A stretch of 19,430 nucleotides of DNA from an uncultured Porphyromonadaceae bacterium (GTDB lineage: Bacteria > Bacteroidota > Bacteroidia > Bacteroidales > Muribaculaceae): the NCBI GenBank assembly GCA_900541555.1, contig UQKE01000046.1, positions 1 through 19,430 of the forward strand. The letters run 5' to 3'. Positions 6,449-14,500 of this stretch are shown piece after piece. Position 1 is the stretch's first letter; every line of letters begins with the position of its first letter. Made by a program: the position numbers and the translations under genes. The notes beneath the pieces were generated by a model. That model searched no databases and was not told where the DNA came from. It was given only the letters and a program-made list of their open reading frames with translations.

Positions 6449-8304
6449 TTGATCATGATTTTGTCGATGCCGTTTCGGCGGTAATGGAAAATGAAAGATG
6501 CCGTGTTGACAAATCCTCCCCAATTGCTGCTTCTTGTCAAGTGGATGCCGATCTGGGAGCCGCTTTCTGACGGAAGCTCGGCATTGAAATCATTATGATT
6601 TTTTTCGAGCGTTTCAATGAAATATTTGGCAAGTTCGTAGCCCAATGCGTTCATTTGCGGAAGCGAGTTGATGGGCTTGTCGCCAAACCAATAATGATAT
6701 TCTTTGTCCAATTCGTCGGTGGAATCCATGACGAAGCGTGAAAACAGATAGGCGCCCGTGTGTTTCAAAAAGTCTTCATATTCATAATAGATTGTCCATT
6801 CGGGATAGCCGAAAAGCGCGTATTTTCCGGAGTTTTCAGGATTGCTTTCCACTTTTTCGATGAATGCTTTTGTTTGCGCCAACATGTCTTTGTCGCTGGA
6901 TGTGGGGATGAACAATGTTTTCCGCGTGCAGACGAAACTGTCGGTTTCTTCTATGTTGACGACGTGTTTGGGCAGTTCTGCAAGTTCCAAGTGGGCAATG
7001 AGCGGCTTGTCTTCGGAATTGGGCTTTTTCAAGAATATGATTTGATATCCGTCGAATGTCTTTTCGATGTATTCTTGCACGGCCGAATACATGTAGGACG
7101 ACGGAGTGTTGAGCTGGAACAAACGGTCGTTTTCGAAAAACAGCTCGTTGTTGATGGCGAATGCGTTTATGATGTTGATGTCGTTCTCTTGCCCGAATTG
7201 CGCTATTTCTTGGAGCAAGTTGTCTTTGCCCGGCGCAAAGATGATGTTGGCATCACGGATGTCATATCTGTCGAGCGTAGCATGGATGTTGTATTCGTTT
7301 ATGTCGCGGACGGTAAGCCGGATTCGAGCGCCTTTGTCGGCCAAATCGTTGATTGCAAGCAGGAATCCGCGATAAAAGTCGCGATAAAGAAGGGCTTGTT
7401 TGGCAGGGGAGGCAGAGGAGGCCTCCATGGGCAGGAGCATTGCAATCCGGATTTCGTCGGAATTGGGTGTTTCGGTAAGTTCCGTGTATGCGATTTTTTC
7501 TTTTTCTTTCAGTGAATCTTCGTTTATTTCGTTTGTGATGGGAACTGCGACATAGTTGCCTCTTTTAGGCTTGTTCATTTCCGGATTGGCTTCGCGCAAG
7601 TCGGATTCTTCCACGTTGTACTCATCGGCGATCGACTCGAAAGAGTCGCCCCGTTCAGCTTTGTCCAATAGGAATACGGTGTCCGGTTCGGTTTGAAAGT
7701 TTTTGTCGGCAGGAGGAATCATGATTGTCATGCCGGCTTTGAAGTTTTCGGGCGATACGCCGGGATTCATGGCAAGCAAATCTTTCAAATCGACTTCGAA
7801 ATTGACCGACAGCCGATAGAGCGTGTCGCCGGGCTTGACCACGTAGGGCGTTCCTTGCTTGCCGTCGATTTTCACTTTGGCAGACGGGATGGCAAGTGTC
7901 GTTCCGGCTTTCAGCCCGTATCTCACTTCGGGGTTTGCCGCTGTCAGGTCGGCTACGGAGATGCCATACATTTTTGCAATGCCGTAGAGCGTTTCTCCTT
8001 TTTTTACATAGTGGTTGTGGCTTTCCGGACGCGGATTGTCCTCCGCATTGCCAAACACGCTGACGGGAAAATACAAGATTTGGTCTTTTTGCAATCCTGC
8101 GGCCACGGAGGGATTGTATTTGACAATGTCGTCCTTTTTGATGCCTAATTCCTTGGATATTCCATAGATTGTTTCTTTTTTCTTGACTTGGCGATAATAG
8201 TATTCTTCGCCGCCAATCGTCCTGACCGGCAGGTTCAATTGTGCTGCAAGCGCGATGCAAGAAGCAGACAAAATCGAAAACGCTACAATCCGATATTTTC
8301 CCAT
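6445..8304 (-). CDS. Four-LysM protein with a periplasmic-binding-like domain
   Basis: A 619-residue exported protein. Residues 1-21 are a signal peptide (a cysteine at 16 is not in a good lipobox). Four LysM repeats follow at about 37-81, 98-141, 154-198 and 215-256 (for example KKGETLYGIAKMYGISV and KPGDTLYRLS), the usual peptidoglycan-binding module; the fourth is the most diverged. After a linker, residues about 285-600 resemble the type I periplasmic-binding fold seen in amino-acid ABC transporter receptors (IRIAMLLPMEA, YRDFYRGFLLAINDLADKGARI). No transporter genes are nearby, so a structural or sensing role on the cell wall is more likely than uptake (inference). It is the first gene of the minus-strand set with the beta-barrel. 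Confidence 0.87.
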   Translation of the reverse strand: MGKYRIVAFSILSASCIALAAQLNLPVRTIGGEEYYYRQVKKKETIYGISKELGIKKDDIVKYNPSVAAGLQKDQILYFPVSVFGNAEDNPRPESHNHYVKKGETLYGIAKMYGISVADLTAANPEVRYGLKAGTTLAIPSAKVKIDGKQGTPYVVKPGDTLYRLSVNFEVDLKDLLAMNPGVSPENFKAGMTIMIPPADKNFQTEPDTVFLLDKAERGDSFESIADEYNVEESDLREANPEMNKPKRGNYVAVPITNEINEDSLKEKEKIAYTELTETPNSDEIRIAMLLPMEASSASPAKQALLYRDFYRGFLLAINDLADKGARIRLTVRDINEYNIHATLDRYDIRDANIIFAPGKDNLLQEIAQFGQENDINIINAFAINNELFFENDRLFQLNTPSSYMYSAVQEYIEKTFDGYQIIFLKKPNSEDKPLIAHLELAELPKHVVNIEETDSFVCTRKTLFIPTSSDKDMLAQTKAFIEKVESNPENSGKYALFGYPEWTIYYEYEDFLKHTGAYLFSRFVMDSTDELDKEYHYWFGDKPINSLPQMNALGYELAKYFIETLEKNHNDFNAELPSESGSQIGIHLTRSSNWGGFVNTASFIFHYRRNGIDKIMIK

Positions 8305-8324
8305 TGTTTTAAGCCTTTAAAATG

Positions 8325-8332
8325 CAAACATA
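8325..8332 (-). promoter_or_regulatory. -7 element for the LysM gene
   Basis: The minus strand reads TATGTTTG, a full match to TAnnTTTG, ending 20 nt before the ATG at 8304. No clear -33 TTTG at the standard distance. The position fits a short leader. Confidence 0.5.
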
Positions 8333-8472
8333 CGCAAAAACTATGGAATAACCGCCGAGAAAACGCAGATTAACGCAATAATGTTGAAAATAAGTTGGTT
8401 GTCACAGTCGTGCAGAGGCTATGGATGCTACGGCTCTCGCTTTGGATGGAGCAATGGCAATCCGCTTGCCGG

Positions 8473-8501
8473 AAATGCTCTCTTCGCAAGAGACAATAAT
8501 T
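8473..8501 (+). repeat. Left arm of the 29-bp inverted repeat
   Basis: The arm contains TCTCTTCGCAAGAGA, itself an imperfect-length dyad (six-base half sites around CGC). It is the exact reverse complement of 8635-8663 over 29 nt; complementarity ends abruptly on both sides. An internal dyad is the usual form of a site-specific recombinase core. Confidence 0.9.
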
Positions 8502-8549
8502 GCCAATGAATACGGATAAAATCATTAGCCTAACATCTAATTTGCTAAA

Positions 8550-8579
8550 CAAAAGCATTGAAATGTTCTGTTTTGCAAA
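8550..8579 (-). promoter_or_regulatory. Promoter-like boxes inside the segment pointing away from hsdM
   Basis: The minus strand has TTTG (plus-strand 8576-8579), 18 nt, then TGCTTTTG (8557-8550), one mismatch from TAnnTTTG. If the segment inverted, these boxes would face hsdM. Confidence 0.3.
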
Positions 8580-8597
8580 GAATTTATGCCATATAAT

Positions 8598-8628
8598 TTT
8601 CATGAAGTCAACACTATTCGTACCTTTA
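8598..8628 (+). promoter_or_regulatory. Promoter-like boxes inside the segment pointing toward hsdM
   Basis: TTTC at 8598-8601 (one mismatch to TTTG), 19 nt, then TACCTTTA at 8621-8628 (one mismatch to TAnnTTTG). A transcript would begin near the start of the right arm, giving a leader of about 80 nt before hsdM. It is a weak match, so the present ON or OFF state cannot be called. Confidence 0.3.
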
Positions 8629-8634
8629 CGAAAT

Positions 8635-8663
8635 AATTATTGTCTCTTGCGAAGAGAGCATTT
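8635..8663 (-). repeat. Right arm of the 29-bp inverted repeat
   Basis: Exact reverse complement of 8473-8501, containing TCTCTTGCGAAGAGA. It ends 52 nt before the hsdM ATG, so it would lie in the leader of any transcript starting inside the segment. Confidence 0.9.
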
Positions 8664-8715
8664 TTGAGGAATCTTCGTCGTTGGGAGAAATTTTTGAATT
8701 TTAAAACTCGGATAA

Positions 8716-10290
8716 ATGTCGACAACAAGCAACCAACAACGGCAGCAACTGCACAAAACAATATGGGCTGTGGCGGAGGATTTGCGCAACAGCGTGGACG
8801 GGTGGGACTTCAAGCAATATGTGCTTGGCATGCTGTTCTACCGCTTCATATCGGAAAACATAACTAACTACGTCAACGCCTTGCAGCACGATGCGGGAGA
8901 GGAGAGCTTCGACTACGCTTCTTTTCCAGACGCAGAGGCAGAAAGCGCGAGGAAGCAATTGGTGGACGAAAAAGGTTTTTTCATCCTGCCCTCTGAATTG
9001 TTTTGCAACGTGAGGAAGAAAGCGAAACATGACGCGAACCTGAACGAGACACTACAACAAGTATTTGCCAACATCGAAGCGTCGGCCAAGGGTACGGCGA
9101 GCGAGGACGACATGAAGGGCTTGTTTGACGACATCGACGTGAACAGCAACAAACTGGGCGCAACGGTGGCGAAGCGCAATGAGACGCTATGCAAAATTCT
9201 CGACAAGATAGGCAGCCTTGACTTGGAAAGCGACTATGTCGACAACCAGATTGACGTGTTCGGCGACGCTTACGAGTTCCTGATGACGATGTATGCCAGC
9301 AACGCCGGAAAGTCGGGCGGCGAGTTTTTCACGCCGCAAGAAGTGGGCAATTTGTTGGCGCGGATTGTAACGGTGGGCAAAACCGAAGTGCGCAAGGTGT
9401 ACGACCCTACTTGCGGTTCGGGTTCTTTGCTGTTGCAGTTCGCTAAGCTGCTAGGCAAGGAAAACGTGAGAGTGGGCTTCTTCGGACAAGAAAACAATCT
9501 CACATCCTACAACCTTTGTCGCATCAATATGTTTCTGCACGACATCAACTACAACAAGTTCGACATCCACTATGGCGACACCTTGTTGGAGCCTTATCAT
9601 TGGGATTTTGAGCCGTTTGATGCCATCGTGAGCAATCCGCCTTACAGTCGCCCTTGGATAGGTTCGGACAATCCGACGCTGATCAACGACCCGCGCTTCG
9701 CCCCTGCCGGAGTGCTTGCGCCGAAAGCGAAGTCCGACCTTGCTTTCACCATGCACATGCTTTCGTGGCTATCGGTCGACGGCACGGCGGCGATAGTCGA
9801 GTTTCCCGGCGTGCTCTACCGTGGCGGGTCGGAACAGAAAATCCGCAAATATTTGGTGGACAACAACTATGTGGACACGGTCATCCAACTGCCGCAAAAC
9901 CTCTTCTTCGGCGTGTCGATAGCCACTTGCATCATCGTGCTGCGCAAGAACAAGCGCGACAACAAGACGCTGTTCATCGACGCCTCGGCGGAGTTCATTC
10001 ACGAAGGAAACAAAAACAAACTCTCGCCCGACAACATTGCGCATATCGTCGACGAATATGCGGAGCGACAGGGAGTGGAGCATTTTTCGGCGTTGGTGGA
10101 CAATGCCGCCATTGCCGAGAACGATTACAACTTGTCGGTGAGCAGCTATGTGGAAGCGGAGGACACACGGCCGCAGACCGACATCCGCGAGCTGAACGAG
10201 CGCATCCGCCGCATCGTGGCTCGCGAAAACGAATTGCGGGCAGAGATAGACAAGATTATTGCGGATTTGGAACAGGAGGGCAAGGCATGA
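8716..10290 (+). CDS. hsdM: Type I restriction-modification DNA methyltransferase subunit M
   Basis: A 524-residue HsdM. The N-terminal helical domain is recognisable from about residue 10 (TIWAVAEDLRNSVDGWDFK, LGMLFYRFISENIT). The N6-adenine methyltransferase core has the AdoMet motif DPTCGSGSLL starting at residue 230 and the catalytic NPPY at 307-310. The C-terminal coiled segment (LNERIRRIVARENELRAEI) fits the part that contacts HsdS. HsdM and HsdS together methylate one adenine in each half of a bipartite site. Its stop overlaps the hsdS start by 4 nt (ATGA). It is GC-richer than hsdS. The candidate invertible segment lies just upstream and could control the whole operon. Confidence 0.97.
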   Translation: MSTTSNQQRQQLHKTIWAVAEDLRNSVDGWDFKQYVLGMLFYRFISENITNYVNALQHDAGEESFDYASFPDAEAESARKQLVDEKGFFILPSELFCNVRKKAKHDANLNETLQQVFANIEASAKGTASEDDMKGLFDDIDVNSNKLGATVAKRNETLCKILDKIGSLDLESDYVDNQIDVFGDAYEFLMTMYASNAGKSGGEFFTPQEVGNLLARIVTVGKTEVRKVYDPTCGSGSLLLQFAKLLGKENVRVGFFGQENNLTSYNLCRINMFLHDINYNKFDIHYGDTLLEPYHWDFEPFDAIVSNPPYSRPWIGSDNPTLINDPRFAPAGVLAPKAKSDLAFTMHMLSWLSVDGTAAIVEFPGVLYRGGSEQKIRKYLVDNNYVDTVIQLPQNLFFGVSIATCIIVLRKNKRDNKTLFIDASAEFIHEGNKNKLSPDNIAHIVDEYAERQGVEHFSALVDNAAIAENDYNLSVSSYVEAEDTRPQTDIRELNERIRRIVARENELRAEIDKIIADLEQEGKA

Positions 10291-10967
10291 ACAAGATAGA
10301 ACGGATGTTGCAGGAGCTTTGCCCCAATGGGGTGGAGTATTTTTTATTTGGAGAAGTTTGTGAATATGTCCGTGGAATAACCTACAATAAATCTCAGGAG
10401 GCCAAGACCGCAAATGAAGATGCTTGGAGAGTTTTCAGGGCTAACAATATAACACTTTCATCAAATACCTTGAATTACGAAGATATTAAACTTGTTTCCA
10501 AGAGTGTAAAAGTAAAAGAAACTCAGTTGTTAAGACAAGGTGATATTTTGATATGTGCAGGCAGTGGCAGCAAAGAGCATATAGGAAAAGTGGCATACAT
10601 ACCCACAAACATGAATTATACCTTTGGTGGATTTATGGCTGTAATTAGGTGTCTCAAAAAATTGAATAGTCGATATTTATTTCACATTCTTGCAAGTGAA
10701 ATGTTTAGTGATTATCTATCTTCTGTACTTAATTCATCTACGATTAATAATTTGAATGCGGGAATTATTAAAAATTTCTCAATTCCCGTTCCTCCTCTCC
10801 CTATACAAGAGGAGATAGTGCGTATTCTTGACCATTTCACAGAACTTGCAGCTTCGCTGCAAGCGGAGCTGCAAGCGGAGCTGCAAGCGAGGAAGGAGCA
10901 ATACGAATATTACAGGAACAAGTTGTTAACTTTTGATAACATTGGGGGGGGAGTACGCAAAGCGTAA
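10287..10967 (+). CDS. hsdS: Type I specificity subunit, first half (TRD1 plus central conserved region), ended by a G-tract frameshift
   Basis: 226 residues, about half the usual HsdS length of 400-450. It holds one target recognition domain (from CPNGVEYFLFGEVCEYVRG to IPVPPLPIQEEIVRILDHF) and the central conserved helix (LQAE repeats at 191-202, then RKEQYEYYRNKLLTF). The reading frame ends nine codons after that helix, passing through eight G at 10944-10951 and stopping at 10965-10967. With nine or six G, the frame would continue without a stop into the next open frame, giving a 430-residue subunit. In the present state this half-subunit probably dimerises, as reported for truncated type I S proteins, and would then read a symmetric site (inference). 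The start, overlapping hsdM by ATGA, is well supported. The coding region is visibly AT-richer than hsdM and hsdR. Confidence 0.92.
   Translation: MNKIERMLQELCPNGVEYFLFGEVCEYVRGITYNKSQEAKTANEDAWRVFRANNITLSSNTLNYEDIKLVSKSVKVKETQLLRQGDILICAGSGSKEHIGKVAYIPTNMNYTFGGFMAVIRCLKKLNSRYLFHILASEMFSDYLSSVLNSSTINNLNAGIIKNFSIPVPPLPIQEEIVRILDHFTELAASLQAELQAELQARKEQYEYYRNKLLTFDNIGGGVRKA
10856..10889 (+). repeat. 12-bp tandem repeat encoding LQAE
   Basis: The unit CTGCAAGCGGAG occurs at 10857-10868 and 10869-10880, with nine more matching bases at 10881-10889; the 12-nt period is perfect over 34 nt. It encodes LQAE-LQAE-LQAR at residues 191-202, in the central helix of HsdS. EcoR124-family subunits carry TAEL repeats at the same place. 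Confidence 0.93.
10899..10930 (+). repeat. Direct repeat, copy 1: HsdS central conserved region
   Basis: 32 nt encoding QYEYYRNKLLT; identical at 25 of 32 positions to 11528-11559. It is the normal duplicated conserved segment of type I S genes and could allow recombination between the two TRDs. Confidence 0.8.
10944..10951 (+). repeat. Homopolymer of eight G (candidate phase-variation tract)
   Basis: Eight consecutive G inside hsdS, encoding GG plus part of a third glycine. Frame check: 8 G gives GVRKA then stop; 7 G gives a slightly longer truncated form (EYAKRNLDENE then stop); 9 or 6 G continue through STQSVTW into the ATG of the second half. No other G run this long was seen in the window. 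Confidence 0.9.
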
Positions 10968-10972
10968 CTTGG

Positions 10973-11578
10973 ATGAAAATGAGTGAGATAGGTGATTTTT
11001 ATAGTGGCCTTTCAGGAAAATCTAAATCTGATTTTGAAAATGGAAATTCAAAATATGCCACATATATGAATGTTTACAAGAACTTGTCACTAAACATTCA
11101 TACAAATGATATGGTGAAAATCGCAAAGGGAGAAAAGCAAAACACAATTCAGCAAGGAGATGTCCTGTTCACAGGTTCTTCAGAAACTCCGGATGAGTGT
11201 GGTATGTCATCGGTTGTTACAGAAGAAATTTCTGAGCCAATTTACCTTAACAGCTTTTGTTTTGGTTTCCGTCCATACGATAAATCACTGTTTTTCCCCG
11301 ACTTTCTAAAACATCTTTTACGCAGTAAGGCTATGCGGGCAGAAATAACCAAGACAGCTAATGGAGTAACTCGATTCAACGTTTCAAAAAAATTAATGGG
11401 AAAAATTTTACTCCCAATTCCACCGTATAAAGAGCAAAAGCGATTAGCAACAATCCTTGACAAGTTTGAGACATTGGTAAATGACCTTTCCCAAGGACTT
11501 CCGGCTGAAATAGCCGCCGTGCAGGAACAATATGAGTATTACAGGGACAAACTTCTAACATTCAAACGAATAGCATAA
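10973..11578 (+). CDS. hsdS: Type I specificity subunit, second half (TRD2 plus distal conserved region)
   Basis: 201 residues, out of frame with the first half (+1 G restores the frame). It holds the second target recognition domain (SEIGDFYSGLSGKSKSDFENG to LPIPPYKEQKRLATILDKF) and the distal conserved helix (QEQYEYYRDKLLTFKRIA), which parallels the end of the first half. The open frame extends upstream of the ATG through VTW to the G tract; the preceding tryptophan is where full-length HsdS proteins usually begin TRD2. In the present state it could be translated separately by reinitiation, since ATG 10973 is 5 nt after the first half's stop, though no Shine-Dalgarno is seen. It is followed after 6 nt by hsdR. 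TRD2 differs from TRD1, so the fused protein should read an asymmetric bipartite site. Confidence 0.9.
   Translation: MKMSEIGDFYSGLSGKSKSDFENGNSKYATYMNVYKNLSLNIHTNDMVKIAKGEKQNTIQQGDVLFTGSSETPDECGMSSVVTEEISEPIYLNSFCFGFRPYDKSLFFPDFLKHLLRSKAMRAEITKTANGVTRFNVSKKLMGKILLPIPPYKEQKRLATILDKFETLVNDLSQGLPAEIAAVQEQYEYYRDKLLTFKRIA
11528..11559 (+). repeat. Direct repeat, copy 2: HsdS distal conserved region
   Basis: 32 nt encoding QYEYYRDKLLT; 25 of 32 positions match 10899-10930. Confidence 0.8.
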
Positions 11579-11584
11579 ACACCT

Positions 11585-14500
11585 ATGTCAGAACAATACA
11601 AGATGGTGGCGGAGAATCCGCAAAGCACGGTGGTCTCCGACTTTGAGCCGGCCTATCGCCGCTCCGCCCAATATCAAAGCGAGGCGGAGATGGAGCGTGA
11701 TTTCATTGCCCAATTGGAAAAGCAGGGCTACGAGTATCTGCCCATAAAAACGGAAGCAGAGCTCATCGACAATTTGCGCCGCCAGCTCGAACGCCTGAAC
11801 GACTATAAGTTTACCGATACTGAATGGCAATCGTTTTTTGCCGACAAGATAGCCAACCGCAACTATGGCATCGTGGAAAAGACCGCTATCATACAAGAGG
11901 ACTATATCCAGCTGTTGGCGCGCGATGACGGCACAGTGAAGAACATTTACCTGATCGACAAGGAGAACGTTCACAACAACTCGTTGCAGGTGATCAACCA
12001 ATATACGCCCGAAGGCGGCGTAAGGGAAAACCGCTACGATGTGACCATATTGGTGAACGGCTTGCCGCTCGTGCATGTGGAGTTGAAACGCCGGGGCGTG
12101 GACATCAAGGAAGCGTTCAACCAAATCGACCGCTACAACCGCGAGAGCTTTTGGGCAGGTAGCGGACTGTTTGAATACGTGCAACTGTTTGTCGTCAGCA
12201 ACGGCACGCAGACAAAGTATTACAGCAACACCACCCGTGCCTCGCATATAGCCGAAGCAAGCAAGCGCAGCCGCAAGCAAGGCAGGCAGCAGACAAGCAA
12301 TAGCTTTGAGTTCACGAGCTTTTGGGCTTCGAGGGACAACAAGGTGATAGCCGACTTGGCTGACTTCACCGCTACATTCTTTGCCAAACATACGTTGCTC
12401 AACATCCTGACAAAGTATTGCGTGCTAACGTCGGAAAAACTGTTGCTCGTGATGCGTCCTTACCAGATAGCCGCCACGGAAAGCATCTTGCAACAAATCC
12501 GCATCTCGACCAATTCTAAGAAATATGGCACGATAGAGGGCGGAGGCTACGTGTGGCACACCACGGGCAGCGGCAAGACGCTCACTTCGTTCAAGACGGC
12601 ACGGTTGGCAAGCCGCATGGAGGGCGTGGACAAGGTGCTGTTTGTGGTCGACCGGAAGGATCTGGACTACCAGACCATGAAAGAATACGACCGTTTCGAG
12701 AAAGGTGCGGCAAACAGCAACACCAGCACTGCCGTGCTGAAACGCCAATTGGAAGATCCGCACGCGCGCATTATCATCACTACCATACAGAAACTGTCGT
12801 TGTTCATCGACAAAAACCGCACGCACGATGTCTATGGCAAGCACATCGTGTTCATCTTCGACGAATGCCACCGCAGCCAGTTCGGTGATATGCACACCGC
12901 CATCATCAGGAAATTCAAGCGTTACCATCTTTTCGGATTCACAGGGACACCGATATTTTCCGCGAATGCGGGGGCGGGCGGCAAATATGACCTCAAAACC
13001 ACGGAGCAGGCTTTCGGCAGGCAGTTGCACATCTATACCATCGTGGATGCCATTGCCGACGGCAATGTGCTGCCGTTCCGCGTGGATTATGTCAGCACCA
13101 TGCGCGAGCAGGAGGATATCAAAGACGAACAGGTGCGCAACATAGACCGTGAGCGCGCGTTGGCAGCACCGGAACGCATCAGCCGCATTGTGAGTTATAT
13201 ATTGGAACATTTCGACCAAAAGACAAAGCGAAATGCCCGTTCATACACATTCAACAAGCTGGTGAATATCGCGGAAATGGCGGCGGCAAAGGATCGGTTG
13301 ACGGTGGAAGAGAGAAAGCAGAAGACGCGGATGACGGGTTTCAACTCCATTTTTGCCGTTTCGTCGATCGCTACGGCAAAACTTTATTATTCGGAGTTCA
13401 AGCGGCAAATGGCGCAACTTCCTCCGGACAAGCGTTTGCGCGTGGCAACGATATTCAGTTATGCTCCGAACGAAGCCGACGACGGAACGGGGCTTCCCGA
13501 TGATGAGAATTCAGAAAACACAGACGGATTGGACAAGAGCTCTCGCGACTTCCTCGAATCGGCCATAGAGGATTACAATGAGATGTTTAAAACCAACTAC
13601 GACACGAGCGCCGACCGTTTCCAAAACTATTACAAGGACGTGTCGCTGCAGATGAAAAACCGAGAGATCGACTTGCTTATCGTTGTAAATATGTTTCTCA
13701 CGGGATTCGATGCCACCACGCTGAACACCCTTTGGGTGGACAAAAACCTGCGGATGCACGGATTGCTGCAAGCGTATTCGCGCACAAACCGCATCCTTAA
13801 CTCCATAAAAACATTCGGCAATATCGTCTGCTTCCGTAACCTTGAACAAGCAACAAACGAAAGCATCGCCCTCTTCGGCGACAAGGAAGCCGGAGGCATC
13901 GTTTTGCTGAAAACCTTTGACGAGTATTATTACGGCTACAAAGACGACAAGGACAAGGAAAATCCGGGCTACAAGGATTTGGTGGAAAAGCTGTTGGAGG
14001 ACTATCCTATCGGGCAACGCATCGTCGGCGAAGATGCAGAAAAGAAATTCATCCGCCTGTATGGCTCAATCCTGAAAGCCACCAATATCCTGACAACTTT
14101 CGACCAATTCGCGGGAATGGAAATTTTGTCGCCTCGCGATGTGCAGGACTACCACAGCCTTTATATCGACCTTTACGACAAATACCGCAAACGGGCAGAA
14201 GGCGACATCGTGAACGTGAACGACGATATTGTGTTTGAAATGGAATTGATCAAGCAGGTGGAAATCGGCATCGACTACATTCTTCACTTGATTGCGCAGA
14301 TGAGTGGCGACCATGGCAAAGACAAAGAAATCCGTTTGTCGATTCAGAAAGCTGTCAGTTCAAGCCCCGACCTGCGAAACAAGAAAGAACTGATAGAGGA
14401 CTTCATTGACCAGTTCGCGCCTGAGAAAGACGTGAACGACGATTGGCATCAATTCGTCAGGCAGCAGCAAAAACGGCAGTTGGATGAATTGATCCGCGAG

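Larger units (their letters stand above)
8473..8663. promoter_or_regulatory. Candidate invertible promoter segment (inverton) upstream of hsdM
   Basis: The 411-nt gap 8305-8715 between the divergent LysM and hsdM genes contains two perfectly complementary 29-nt arms (8473-8501 and 8635-8663) enclosing 133 nt (8502-8634). No matching short direct repeats flank the arms, which argues against a transposed MITE. Arm length, spacer length and position just before a restriction-modification operon resemble known invertible promoters of Bacteroidales. Promoter-like boxes point both ways inside the segment. No invertase gene is in the window. Apart from this segment and the LysM promoter, nothing else is recognisable in the gap; a small GGCAA/TTGCC hairpin lies near 8455-8470. 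Confidence 0.6.

Noticed and set aside
6760..7515. Plus-strand open frame of 251 codons opposite the LysM gene
   Set aside because: It is rich in F, V, C and D, as expected of a reverse-strand shadow, and lies under a well-supported gene.
8370..8603. Minus-strand 77-codon frame reading through the inverted repeat
   Set aside because: It shows no family resemblance; a short plus-strand frame from 8602 reads the same arm-encoded residues only because the arms are complementary. A leader peptide cannot be excluded but has no support.
8473..8663. MITE or other small transposon with terminal inverted repeats
   Set aside because: No target-site duplication flanks the arms and no second copy is in the window; kept only as the alternative to an inverton.
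9654..10286. Upstream extension of the hsdS frame, 211 codons inside hsdM
   Set aside because: It lies in another frame of hsdM, has no recognisable content, and HsdS homology starts at the ATG overlapping the hsdM stop (10287).
11588..13219. Long minus-strand open frames opposite hsdR (about 265 codons each)
   Set aside because: They mirror a GC-richer coding strand, have no motif and lie wholly under the intact hsdR.
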